Positions 34,500 through 42,432 of a DNA stretch of 64,000 nt are shown piece by piece. A model generated the notes under the pieces. It did no database searches. It was not told the DNA's origin and saw only the letters and a program-made list of their open reading frames with translations. Position 1 is the stretch's first letter, and every line of letters starts with the position of its first letter. The DNA is from Rhodopseudomonas_A sp036404135 (GTDB lineage: Bacteria; Pseudomonadota; Alphaproteobacteria; Rhizobiales; Xanthobacteraceae), in contig NZ_DASWPE010000197.1 in the NCBI RefSeq assembly GCF_036404135.1, positions 1 through 64,000 on the forward strand. Direction: 5' to 3'. A program made the position numbers and the translations under genes.

Positions 34500-35933
34500 A
34501 TGAGCAGCCCTGCCCCGATTGCCATCGTCTGGTTTCGCGACGACCTGCGGCTGTCCGATCACCCCGCGCTCAGCCAGGCGGCGCAAAGCGGCGCGGCGCT
34601 GCTGTGCCTCTACGTGCAAGACGAGAGCGCGCGTCCGCTCGGCGGCGCCAGCCGCTGGTGGCTGGCGCAATCGCTGCGCAGCCTTGCCGCCGACCTCGCC
34701 AGCCGCGGCGCCACGCTGGTGCTGCGCCGCGGCCCCGCCGCCGGCATCGTGGCGGAAATCGCGCGCGACACCGGCGCGGCCAGCGTCAGCTGGAACGACG
34801 TCGCGACCGCGCCGGGGCGCGCTGTCGCCGACGAGCTTGCCGCGCGGCTTGCCGATCTCGGCATCGCCGCGCAGTGCTGCCAAGGCGATCTGTTGGCGGC
34901 GCCGTCGACGGTACGCGGCAAAGAGGGCCGCGGGCTGAAGGTGTTCACGCCGTTCTGGAATCGGGTGCTGGCGCGCGGCGACCCGCCGCTCCCCTTGCCG
35001 GCGCCGAAGGCTTTTGGCGCGGCCCCGCGCATCGCCAGCGATACGCTCGCGGACTGGAGGCTCGAGCCGACGCGGCCGGATTGGGCCGGCGGCCTGCGCG
35101 CGCATTGGCAGGCCGGCGAAGCCGCGGCGCAACGCAGCCTGCAGCAATTCCTCGACGGCGCCGTCGCGGGCTACGCCGGCGACCGCGACCGCCCGGACCG
35201 CGCGGGCACCTCGCGGCTGTCGCCGCATCTGCGGTTCGGCGAGATCAGTTCGCGGCAGCTCTGGCACGCCGCGCGCTTTGCCGCCGCTGAGCGGCCGGCG
35301 ATCGCCGCCGACGTCGACAAGTTCTTGAGCGAGCTGGGATGGCGGGAATTCTGCCGGCACCTGCTGTTCGACAACCCGGATCTTGCCACGCGCAATCTGC
35401 AGCCGGCGTTCGATCGCTTTCCATGGACCACCGACCCGGGCGCGCTGCGCGCCTGGCAGCAGGGCCGCACCGGCTATCCCTTGGTCGACGCCGGGATGCG
35501 TGAACTGTGGCAGACCGGGGCGATGCACAATCGCGTGCGCATGGTGGCGGCGTCGTTCCTGGTCAAGCATCTGTTGCTCGACTGGCGTTGCGGCGAAGCC
35601 TGGTTCTGGGACACGCTGGTCGATGCCGATCCCGCCAGCAACCCGGCGAATTGGCAATGGGTGGCGGGCTGCGGCGCCGATGCTGCGCCGTATTTCCGGG
35701 TGTTCAACCCGGTCCTGCAGGGCGAAAAGTTCGATCCCGAGGGCGACTATGTTCGTCGTTTTATCCCGGAAATCGCAGGCCTTTCGACCAAGTTGATCCA
35801 TCAGCCATGGACCGCGACGCCGCTCGAACTCGCCGGCGTCACGCTCGGCGACAGCTACCCGCAGCCGATCGTCGATCACCGCGTCGCGCGGCAGCGTGCG
35901 CTTGCAGCATACGCGACTGTGCGAAACAACTGA
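34500..35933 (+). CDS. phrB: Deoxyribodipyrimidine photolyase
   Basis: A protein of 477 residues, the standard class I CPD photolyase length. The N-terminal antenna Rossmann domain begins IVWFRDDLRLSDHPAL. The FAD-binding helical domain shows TSRLSPHLRFGEISSRQLWH, FLSELGWREFCRHLLFD, GYPLVDAGMRELWQTGAMHN, RVRMVAASFLVKHLLLDWR and NPANWQWVAGCGADAAPYF. The Trp residues of the electron-transfer chain (WREF, WRCGEAWFW, NWQW) are present. It repairs UV-induced cyclobutane dimers using blue light, which suits a phototroph. Downstream is the H1-like gene. Confidence 0.95.
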   Translation: MSSPAPIAIVWFRDDLRLSDHPALSQAAQSGAALLCLYVQDESARPLGGASRWWLAQSLRSLAADLASRGATLVLRRGPAAGIVAEIARDTGAASVSWNDVATAPGRAVADELAARLADLGIAAQCCQGDLLAAPSTVRGKEGRGLKVFTPFWNRVLARGDPPLPLPAPKAFGAAPRIASDTLADWRLEPTRPDWAGGLRAHWQAGEAAAQRSLQQFLDGAVAGYAGDRDRPDRAGTSRLSPHLRFGEISSRQLWHAARFAAAERPAIAADVDKFLSELGWREFCRHLLFDNPDLATRNLQPAFDRFPWTTDPGALRAWQQGRTGYPLVDAGMRELWQTGAMHNRVRMVAASFLVKHLLLDWRCGEAWFWDTLVDADPASNPANWQWVAGCGADAAPYFRVFNPVLQGEKFDPEGDYVRRFIPEIAGLSTKLIHQPWTATPLELAGVTLGDSYPQPIVDHRVARQRALAAYATVRNN

Positions 35934-36002
35934 TTGACGCGCGCCACATCAACACCGTTGCCGCGAATCGGTTATCGTCGCGGTTTCGATAACCCTTGGG
36001 GG

Positions 36003-36437
36003 ATGAAGATGAACGACGACAAGCCGATAATCGATCAAGTAACCGACGCGATCGGCGAGGCCGCAACGGCCGCCGAAAAGACCGCCAAGAAAGTGGTGAA
36101 GCGTGCGCGCAAGGCGGCCAAGGCCGTCGCCAAGAAAGTGACCAAGGCGACCAAGGCCCCCGCCAAGAAATCCAAGAAGGCTGCGGCCAAGAAAGCCACC
36201 AAGGCGAAGGCCGCTGCGGTCGGCAAGAAGGCCAAGAAGGCGGTGAAGAAAGCCGCGAAGTCGGTCGCCAAGTCCGCGAAGAAGACCGTCAAGAAGGCCG
36301 CCAAGGCAGCGAAGAAGGCCGGCAAGTCGGCGAAGAAAGCGGTGAAGAAGGCCGCCAAGACCGTCGGCAAGAAGGCCACGAAGAAAGCCGCCAAGAAGGC
36401 CGCGCCGAAGAAGAAGGCCAAGAAGTCGAAGCGCTGA
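36003..36437 (+). CDS. Histone H1-like lysine/alanine-rich nucleoid protein
   Basis: A protein of about 144 residues. A short acidic head (MKMNDDKPIIDQVTDAIGEA) is followed by 110 residues built almost only of Ala and Lys in AAKK, AKKA and VKKA units (KKVTKATKAPAKKSKKAAAK). This is the tail type of bacterial histone H1 homologues such as AlgP and HctB, which bind and compact DNA without sequence preference. An ATG at 36009 is an equally good start, 7 bp from GGGGG. Codon repetition makes the gene slippage-prone, and the antisense strand shows a spurious Leu/Phe-rich frame. Confidence 0.8.
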   Translation: MKMNDDKPIIDQVTDAIGEAATAAEKTAKKVVKRARKAAKAVAKKVTKATKAPAKKSKKAAAKKATKAKAAAVGKKAKKAVKKAAKSVAKSAKKTVKKAAKAAKKAGKSAKKAVKKAAKTVGKKATKKAAKKAAPKKKAKKSKR

Positions 36438-36683
36438 TCGATGCGCTTCGGTCGGCGGAAGCCTCCAGGCCTGCTCTGGAGGCTTCCGCCGACCGGCCGT
36501 CGCCGCGCCTGCGCACCAAGCCGCGTGGCCCGCTACTGAGAGGGCCGAAGCGCCCGCCTGCGTCGGAAACCGGACCGACACCATCGGCGACGGATGATAA
36601 GATCCGTTTATCACCGGGATCACTGGGCATCGGCCGGTGACTGAGGGCTGTGGACTCTGGCCCATCGATCGGGGAGATCTGCC

Positions 36684-36842
36684 ATGGACACATCCGCCCA
36701 CGACCAAACCTTCAAGCTCTATCAGAAACTTCTCGCGACATGTCCGGACGCCGAGCAGCGCCGGCTGCTGCTGGCGCTGATCCGCTGTCTCGCGGTGCAA
36801 AATCCGTCCGCGGCGCCGGAATCTCAGCCGCCCCTGCACTAG
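36684..36842 (+). CDS. Small hypothetical protein (52 residues)
   Basis: An ATG behind GGGGAG opens a frame MDTSAHDQTFKLYQKLLATC, PDAEQRRLLLALIRCLAVQN, PSAAPESQPPLH. It looks like a short amphipathic two-helix protein. The stop TAG lies at the edge of a dispersed repeat. No family recognised; plausible because of the ribosome site and non-random composition. Confidence 0.5.
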   Translation: MDTSAHDQTFKLYQKLLATCPDAEQRRLLLALIRCLAVQNPSAAPESQPPLH

Positions 36843-36945
36843 AACTATCCCGGTCCTGATAGATCAGAACCGGAGCTCTGGATTCTTATTTGACGCGTTT
36901 TCTTCACGTGAACCGGGAGCCGTTTCGCTCGAAAACGCTATGACG
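36843..36945. repeat. Dispersed intergenic repeat, copy 2
   Basis: It carries the hairpin ccggtcctga-tagatcagaaccgg followed by gacgcgttttcttcacgtga and tttcgctcgaaaacgct. Same family as 17680-17780 (there inverted) and 62248-62352. Confidence 0.85.
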
Positions 36946-36958
36946 CCGAGGCTCGGAT

Positions 36959-37834
36959 TCAAGCCCGCGGCCGGTTGACCAGGAACACCGCCGCGGCACA
37001 GGCCACCATGCCGGCGATCGCCAGCGCGTCGAGCCGCTCGCCGAACAGCACATAGGCCATCAGCGCGGTCACTGCCGGCACCAGGTAGAACAGGCTCGCC
37101 ACCGAGGTCGAGGCGTGGCGCCGGATCAGCCAGTACAATAGACCGATCGAACCGATCGACAGCACCACCGCGAGCCACACCACCGCGGCGATGAACTCCG
37201 CGGTCCAATGCACCTCGCGGCTCTCGAACAGCCAGGCGCCGAGCGCGAACAGCGTCAGCGCCGCCAGATACTGGATCACATTGCCGGCGCGCCAGTCGAT
37301 CTTGCTGCAGAACCGCTTCTGGTACAGCGTGCCGATGGTGATGCTGACCAGCGAGACGCCGGAGGCGAACCAGCCCCAGCCGGCGTCGCCGCTCATCGTG
37401 CGATTGTGCAAAATCATCAGCACGCCGCCGAGCCCGAGCAGCAGCCCTCCCCATTGCAGCGGCGTCACCCGCTCGCCGAGAAACCGGCTCGCCAGCGTCG
37501 AAATCAGGATCGGCTGCAGCCCCGGGATCAACGCCGACAACCCCGCGGGAATCGAATGCGCGATCGCGATCGAAGTGCCGGCGAGATAGAAGCCGTGCAC
37601 CAGAAGGCCGGCGACGATACTGTGGCCGACCCCCTTGAGGTCGGGCCACCACGGCCGGCCGATCGCGGCGATGACCGCCATCAGGGCCACCACCAGCAGC
37701 ATCCGGATCACCAGATAGGTCAGCGGCTCGGCGCCGTTCAGCGCGTATTTGGTGCCGACGAAACCCGTGCTCCACAGCACCACGAAGATCGCCGGCGCGG
37801 CGCGCGCGGCAAAGACGTCAACAGTTCGCTGCAT
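36959..37834 (-). CDS. EamA/DMT-family transporter
   Basis: A protein of 291 residues with ten predicted transmembrane helices in two EamA repeats. The first runs from AIFVVLWSTGFVGTKYALNG, LTYLVIRMLLVVALMAVIAA and SIAIAHSIPAGLSALIPGLQ. The second runs from GWFASGVSLVSITIGTLYQK to MAYVLFGERLDALAIAGMVA, with the typical LGERVTP and FGERLD end motifs. Members export or import amino acids, nucleosides or other small metabolites; the substrate is not predictable. Divergent from the PhzF-like gene. Confidence 0.9.
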   Translation of the reverse strand: MQRTVDVFAARAAPAIFVVLWSTGFVGTKYALNGAEPLTYLVIRMLLVVALMAVIAAIGRPWWPDLKGVGHSIVAGLLVHGFYLAGTSIAIAHSIPAGLSALIPGLQPILISTLASRFLGERVTPLQWGGLLLGLGGVLMILHNRTMSGDAGWGWFASGVSLVSITIGTLYQKRFCSKIDWRAGNVIQYLAALTLFALGAWLFESREVHWTAEFIAAVVWLAVVLSIGSIGLLYWLIRRHASTSVASLFYLVPAVTALMAYVLFGERLDALAIAGMVACAAAVFLVNRPRA

Positions 37835-37932
37835 TGTCCCCCTGGGCGGCCGCTCGTACGTTGTCCGGCCACGAAATACGATAATCGGTCGGCGCGCAAT
37901 CGATCCCGTTGCTCGACCGCCAGGAGGAATGG

Positions 37933-38841
37933 ATGCGTCTGGTATTTGAGACCGTGGATGTTTTTACCTCCACGCAGTTCAGCGGTAATCCGCTGGCGGT
38001 GGTGCTCGGGGCCGAGGGCCTGTCGAGCGATCAGATGCAGGCGATCGCCGCTGAATTCAATCTCTCCGAGACCACCTTCGTGCTGCCGCCGAAGGATCCG
38101 GCGCATACCGCCGAAGTCCGAATTTTCACGCCGCGGCATGAGCTGCCGTTCGCCGGCCATCCCAATGTCGGCACCGCCTTCGTGCTGGGGCGCGCCGGCG
38201 CCTGCTTCGGCCGCCCGATCCAGGGCGACACGCTGATTTTCGAGGAGCAGGCCGGGCTGGTGCCGGTCGATCTATTGCGCGACGACGCCGGCATCGCCGG
38301 CGCCCGGCTGGCCTCGCCGCAGCCGCTGGCGATCGGCGCCAAGGTCGCCGCCGAACTGATCGGTTCGGCCTGTTCGTTGTCGTTCGACGACATCGAGACC
38401 GGCAATCACCAGCCCTGCATCGCCTCCTGCGGCACGCCATTCATTTTCGCCGAACTGACCAATCGCGACGCGCTGGCCGCCGTCAATCCGCGGGTCGATG
38501 TGTTTCGCGATCAGGTGTCGCACCAGCCGGCGACCAGCATCCTGCTCTACACCCAGGTCGACGACGACGAGGTCGACATCAGGGCGCGGATGTTCGCGCC
38601 GCATCGCGGCATCTATGAGGACCCGGCGACCGGCAGCGCCAACGTGGCGCTGATCGGGCTGTTGGCGACGTTGCGCGCCGAGCCGGATCTGTCGCTATCG
38701 AAACGCATCGCGCAGGGCGTCGAGATGGGACGGCCGAGCCTGTTGCGGGCCGCCGCCGAGAAGCGCGGCGGCGTCGTCAGCAAGACCACGATCGGCGGCG
38801 ACTGTGTCGCGGTGATGAGCGGCTCGATCGTGGTCGATTAG
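37933..38841 (+). CDS. PhzF-family isomerase/epimerase
   Basis: A protein of 302 residues with the PhzF diaminopimelate-epimerase-like double fold: VDVFTSTQFSGNPLAVVLGA, FNLSETTFVLPP with the catalytic Glu, FTPRHELPFAGHPNVGTAFV, and FAPHRGIYEDPATGSANVAL. PhzF of phenazine synthesis is one member, but most family members are uncharacterised, and no phenazine gene is nearby. The catalytic residues are intact. The ATG follows caGGAGGAatgg; an in-frame ATG eight codons upstream would overlap the ribosome site. Confidence 0.9.
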   Translation: MRLVFETVDVFTSTQFSGNPLAVVLGAEGLSSDQMQAIAAEFNLSETTFVLPPKDPAHTAEVRIFTPRHELPFAGHPNVGTAFVLGRAGACFGRPIQGDTLIFEEQAGLVPVDLLRDDAGIAGARLASPQPLAIGAKVAAELIGSACSLSFDDIETGNHQPCIASCGTPFIFAELTNRDALAAVNPRVDVFRDQVSHQPATSILLYTQVDDDEVDIRARMFAPHRGIYEDPATGSANVALIGLLATLRAEPDLSLSKRIAQGVEMGRPSLLRAAAEKRGGVVSKTTIGGDCVAVMSGSIVVD

Positions 38842-38960
38842 CGCGGCGTCAGCGCAATCGCGAACGCGATAACTACCACCGGCTTATCACTTTGTTCAGC
38901 AACGCTGGTTACCGCGGCTTAGCAAAGATGCGCTATCAGATGCCGCATTGGGGGCGTCAG

Positions 38961-40139
38961 ATGAACATCGATGAGATCGGATCGCGTATCGCTGGCGAGG
39001 CGCGGCGGCCGCTGCAGGCCGCGCCCGCCACCGGATGCCGCGACGGCAAGCCGGCGGCGCTCGATCGGCTGCAGCACCCGCGCCAGCACTGGCTGGTGAC
39101 GATCATGACCATCGATCTGTTGTCGCTCGCCGCCGATCAGATGCTGCTCGGGCCGGACGGCTTGCTGGTCGCGGTGCTGCTGCGGGTCGGCGTGGTGACG
39201 CCGCTGTTGCTGCTGGCGATCGCGCTCAATCGGCGCTCGCGCAACGCGGCACTGATCAATCTCAGCAATGCGATCGCCAGCTTCGCCTTCGTGGTCGCGG
39301 CGACCGCGATCGGGCAATGGGCGCCGGAGCCCTCCGCCAGCCGCTACATGATGGCGGCGCTGTTCATCATCTTTTCGGCGACCATCTTCGCGGTGCTGCC
39401 GCTGTGGCACACCCGCCTGCTGCTGGCGCTATCGATGCTGGCCTATGGCGGCATCGTCGCCACCGGGCTGCGGCTGCCGCCGGGCTATGGCAACACCGAT
39501 CTGATCGGGCTCGGCATCGTGCTGGCGCTGGTGTCGCTCAACATCCGCCGCGAGCGCGACAAGCGGATTGCCGAGCTGCGGCGGATGCGCGCCACCGACG
39601 CCGCGCGAACCATCGAACTGCACCAGGCCAACGCCAGACTGGCGGCGCTGTCCACCATCGATCCGCTCACCGGCATCTTCAACCGGCGCTATCTCGACGA
39701 GGCGATCGGGCGCGGCACATTTCCGATCGCGCCGTCGCGCGGCAGCGGCGTGCTGATGATCGACGTCGACCATTTCAAGCGCTTCAACGACCGCGCCGGC
39801 CATGCCGGCGGCGACCGCTGCCTGCGGCTGATCGCCGGCGCGCTGCAGGCCGCGCTGCGCTCCTCCGAGGATATCGTGGCGCGTTACGGCGGCGAGGAAT
39901 TCGCCGTGATCCTGCCCGACGCCGACGACGCGGAAACCATGGCGGTCGCCGAACGGCTGCGCCGCGCGGTCGCTGATCTGGCGATCCCGCACCCCGACCT
40001 GTGCGACGGCCGCATCGTCACCGTCAGCATCGGCGGCTATGCCGCGGCGGCAGGCGAGAGTTTTCTTGAAGCGATCGAATGCGCCGACAAGCGGCTCTAT
40101 GTCGCCAAGCAGGACGGCCGCAACCGGGTGTTCACCTGA
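38961..40139 (+). CDS. Membrane-bound GGDEF diguanylate cyclase
   Basis: A protein of 392 residues. The N-terminal 200 residues contain about six transmembrane helices (LLVAVLLRVGVVTPLLLLAI to GLGIVLALVSLNIRRERDKR). A short signalling coiled coil follows, then a GGDEF domain (LSTIDPLTGIFNRRYLDEAI, VLMIDVDHFKRFNDRAGHAG, ARYGGEEFAVILPDADDAET). The GGEEF motif is catalytically competent, so the protein should make cyclic di-GMP. The inhibitory I-site expected as RxxD reads SSED, so product feedback may be weak. Start chosen at the ATG with GGGGGC upstream; earlier ATGs at 38928 and 38940 lack one. Confidence 0.9.
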   Translation: MNIDEIGSRIAGEARRPLQAAPATGCRDGKPAALDRLQHPRQHWLVTIMTIDLLSLAADQMLLGPDGLLVAVLLRVGVVTPLLLLAIALNRRSRNAALINLSNAIASFAFVVAATAIGQWAPEPSASRYMMAALFIIFSATIFAVLPLWHTRLLLALSMLAYGGIVATGLRLPPGYGNTDLIGLGIVLALVSLNIRRERDKRIAELRRMRATDAARTIELHQANARLAALSTIDPLTGIFNRRYLDEAIGRGTFPIAPSRGSGVLMIDVDHFKRFNDRAGHAGGDRCLRLIAGALQAALRSSEDIVARYGGEEFAVILPDADDAETMAVAERLRRAVADLAIPHPDLCDGRIVTVSIGGYAAAAGESFLEAIECADKRLYVAKQDGRNRVFT

Positions 40140-40143
40140 GCGA

Positions 40144-40587
40144 TCAGAAGTCTTCCGGACAGGGATCGGCGATCTTCCACAGCTCGGTGCCGTTCTTGAT
40201 CTTCTTCATCTCGGTGGTCAGCCCGCCATTGCGGCTGATCCACTCCTTCACCGGCTGCGGATAATACGACATCAGGTCCGAGGTGCCCTCGTAGCTGGTG
40301 ACCTTGATGCCGAAGGTGAACGCCTTGTCGTAATAGGCCTGGTGAAAGCCGAGGCTGGCGCGCGGCGTGACGCAGATCTTGTTGCTCGGCACGATGCCGA
40401 ACACCATGGTGCAGGCCGAATTGCAGATGCCGTCGATGATGACGCGCTCGCGGCGGTCGCGGATCCGCTCGTATTTTTCCTTGTACTCCGTGACATAGCC
40501 GCCGTGGTCGCGGGTGATGCGGAGGTCGGCGCGCGCTGACCCGGTGACCAGCAGCGCGGGCAGCAGCAGAAGCGGGAATAAACGCAT
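40144..40587 (-). CDS. Periplasmic ClpP/crotonase-fold-like hypothetical protein
   Basis: A protein of 147 residues with a signal peptide (MRLFPLLLLPALLVTGSARA). The core carries RRERVIIDGICNSACTMVFG, where a Ser follows a Cys-Asn turn as in the nucleophile region of ClpP-like periplasmic proteins (COG3904 type), followed by ICVTPRASLGFHQAYYDKAF with a His and KEWISRNGGLTTEM. A Ser-His pair could form a protease-like site, but a third residue is not evident. Start moved to the signal peptide; 23 upstream codons are not hydrophobic. It converges on the GGDEF gene with 4 bp between the stops. Confidence 0.7.
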   Translation of the reverse strand: MRLFPLLLLPALLVTGSARADLRITRDHGGYVTEYKEKYERIRDRRERVIIDGICNSACTMVFGIVPSNKICVTPRASLGFHQAYYDKAFTFGIKVTSYEGTSDLMSYYPQPVKEWISRNGGLTTEMKKIKNGTELWKIADPCPEDF

Positions 40588-40801
40588 GGAACGATTGCAA
40601 ACCCAGGTTGAACGGCGCGACGTTACGAGGTCTGGCGGCACCCCACCAGACGGCAAGAGTCTGGCGTTACTGTGTTAGCATTTCGTTAAGCATGGCCGTT
40701 CCCCGAAAAAATGCTCAGCCCGTTGAAAAGACGTGAAAAAAACCGCCGCCGCGGCCCGCGGGGGGTTCCTTTCGCGGCCAGGCCCGCTAAGGTGCCGGCG
40801 T

Positions 40802-40878
40802 GCGCTCGTAGCTCAGCTGGATAGAGCATCGGATTTCGATTCCGAGGGTCGGGAGTTCGAATCTCTCCGAGCGCGCCA
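40802..40878 (+). tRNA. tRNA-Arg (anticodon TCG)
   Basis: The acceptor stem GCGCTCG / CGAGCGC is perfect. The D-arm is GCTCAGCTGGATAGAGC, the anticodon arm TCGGA-TTTCGAT-TCCGA gives TCG, the T-arm is GGGAGTTCGAATCTCTC, and CCA is encoded. It reads CGN Arg codons. Confidence 0.96.
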
Positions 40879-41103
40879 GACATCAAAGACTTCGCAAATC
40901 GCGCGTTGGCCATCGCGGTGCCGCGTGCCGCGGACGCGACGAACCCGCCGGCAATCCGCTGTTGGCCGGTCGCTGACGTTCAGCGCAGCACGCTTTACGC
41001 ACAGCCTCGGAATCGTACGAGTCCGTTGGCGATTGCCAATCTTTGCCGCCTCCGGCATGCATGGACAGTCGCGCAGACGACGCGGCGTGCTGCAAGGGGA
41101 CCC

Positions 41104-41805
41104 ATGCCTCTACGTTCCCCCAATCAATTCCTGGCGGCGCTCCCCGCCGAAGACTTCGCGCTGCTGCAACCCGATCTGCGACCGTTCCGGCTGGTGCAGG
41201 ACGAGGTGCTGTTCGAGGCCGGCGACACCCTGCGAGCGGTCTACTTTCCGCACAGCGGCATCATTTCCAAGGTCGTGCACCTCGCCGACGGCACCACGGT
41301 CGAGGTGGCGCTAATCGGCCGCGACGGCGTCTCCGGCGCCGCGGCGGTGCTCAATGGCGGGGTGTCGTCGACCACCGCCACCGTCCAGTTCCCCGGCGCC
41401 GCGAGCCTGATCGACGCCCGCCGCTTCATCGCCGCGGCCGGCCGCAGCGAAGCGTTGCGCCAGGCGGTGATGAAGCTGCAATGGATCGATTTCGTCCAGG
41501 CCGAGCAATTGGCGGCCTGCAACGCCTCGCACGACATCACCGCGCGGGTGTGCCGGCGGCTGTTGCGGCTGCGCGATCTGGCGCTCAGCAACACCCTGCC
41601 GGTGACCCAGGATCTGCTGGCCCGCATGCTTGGCGTGCGGCGCAACAGCGTCTCGCTGGTCGCCGGCGCGCTGCAGCACGCCGGCATCATTCGCTACAGC
41701 CGCGGCCAGGTCGAGATCACCAAGGTCGACGGGCTGACCGAGCTGGCCTGCGAATGCTACGCCGCCAACAAGTCGCATGCCGAGGCCTTCAACCGCCAGG
41801 CTTGA
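41104..41805 (+). CDS. Crp/Fnr-family transcriptional regulator
   Basis: A protein of 233 residues. The cyclic-nucleotide-binding barrel is at about 10-125 (QDEVLFEAGDTLRAVYFPHS, GIISKVVHLADGTTVEVALI, GRDGVSGAAAVLNGG), followed by the dimer helix and a winged helix-turn-helix (LPVTQDLLARMLGVRRNSVS, LVAGALQHAGIIRYSRGQVE). It lacks the Fnr N-terminal cysteine cluster and the Crp cAMP ligands, so the signal is unknown. Relatives with this RDGVSG pattern are common in Rhizobiales. The long upstream open frame through tRNA-Arg flank is not coding; ATG 41104 fits the family start. Confidence 0.88.
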   Translation: MPLRSPNQFLAALPAEDFALLQPDLRPFRLVQDEVLFEAGDTLRAVYFPHSGIISKVVHLADGTTVEVALIGRDGVSGAAAVLNGGVSSTTATVQFPGAASLIDARRFIAAAGRSEALRQAVMKLQWIDFVQAEQLAACNASHDITARVCRRLLRLRDLALSNTLPVTQDLLARMLGVRRNSVSLVAGALQHAGIIRYSRGQVEITKVDGLTELACECYAANKSHAEAFNRQA

Positions 41806-41955
41806 GCACGGCAAGCGGCCGATCGTCGGCCGGCCGCGGCGCGCCGCCATGGACGGCCCCGCCCAAACCCGACTGATCAGTTGGCGCGTTGACGACGCCC
41901 GGCCGGCTTTGGCATAACGGGTGCGTTGTGGGACCTCAGACAAAGCCGGGACGAC

Positions 41956-42306
41956 ATGCAGAACGGCCTGTACTCGATCCATGTCGATCTGCTCGATGGG
42001 CGATCCGGCAAGGGCAGCGGCGTGGTGATCTTCCGCAACGGCAGCATTCTGGGCGGTGACGCCTACCTGTACTACACCGGCAGCTACACCGTGGCCGGCG
42101 ACAGTTTCAAGGGCGAGGTGCTGGTCAGCCAGCATACGCCCAGCGCTGACGCCAATCCGCTGTTCGGTGGCCAGCAACACCCGGTCGGGATCGGCGTCTC
42201 CGGCACCGCGACGGGAAACTCAGCGGTGGTCAACGGCACCGCGCTGGTCGGCAAGGCCAGCCTGATCTTCAAGGCCACGCTACGCAAGCTGGCCGACACC
42301 GACTAG
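41956..42306 (+). CDS. GrlR-like small regulatory protein
   Basis: A protein of 116 residues resembling the GrlR fold: MQNGLYSIHVDLLDGRSGKG, SGVVIFRNGSILGGDAYLYY, TGSYTVAGDSFKGEVLVSQH, and a long C-terminal strand pair. GrlR, the LEE regulator of pathogenic E. coli, is a small beta-barrel; many environmental bacteria have orphan relatives of unknown role. The EDED GrlA-binding motif of GrlR is absent, and no type III secretion gene is nearby, so only fold-level similarity is claimed. Ten upstream codons in frame are not conserved-looking. Confidence 0.75.
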   Translation: MQNGLYSIHVDLLDGRSGKGSGVVIFRNGSILGGDAYLYYTGSYTVAGDSFKGEVLVSQHTPSADANPLFGGQQHPVGIGVSGTATGNSAVVNGTALVGKASLIFKATLRKLADTD

Positions 42307-42399
42307 AGACTTTTCGAGTTGAGTTGACGCGCGTCACGAGTCCCTGGCTGTTATTCTGGGGCGCGCGCAGCGTAAGCCGCGGGTGAGCCCGGAATCCAT

Positions 42400-42432
42400 A
42401 ACCCCTATCTATCAGAACCGGAACAGCGCTAG
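42400..42432. repeat. Dispersed intergenic repeat, partial copy
   Basis: Only the end tatcagaaccggaacagcgc-tag of the family seen at 17.7, 36.9 and 62.3 kb is present. It supplies the last codons and stop region of the first chemoreceptor gene. Confidence 0.65.

Noticed and set aside
35949..36839. Leu/Gly/Phe-rich minus-strand frame
   Set aside because: It is the complement of the Lys/Ala repeats of the H1-like gene, so the hydrophobic repeats are a by-product.
40906..41103. 66-codon N-terminal extension of the Crp-family gene
   Set aside because: It begins at the tRNA-Arg flank and has no conserved features; the family start is at 41104.
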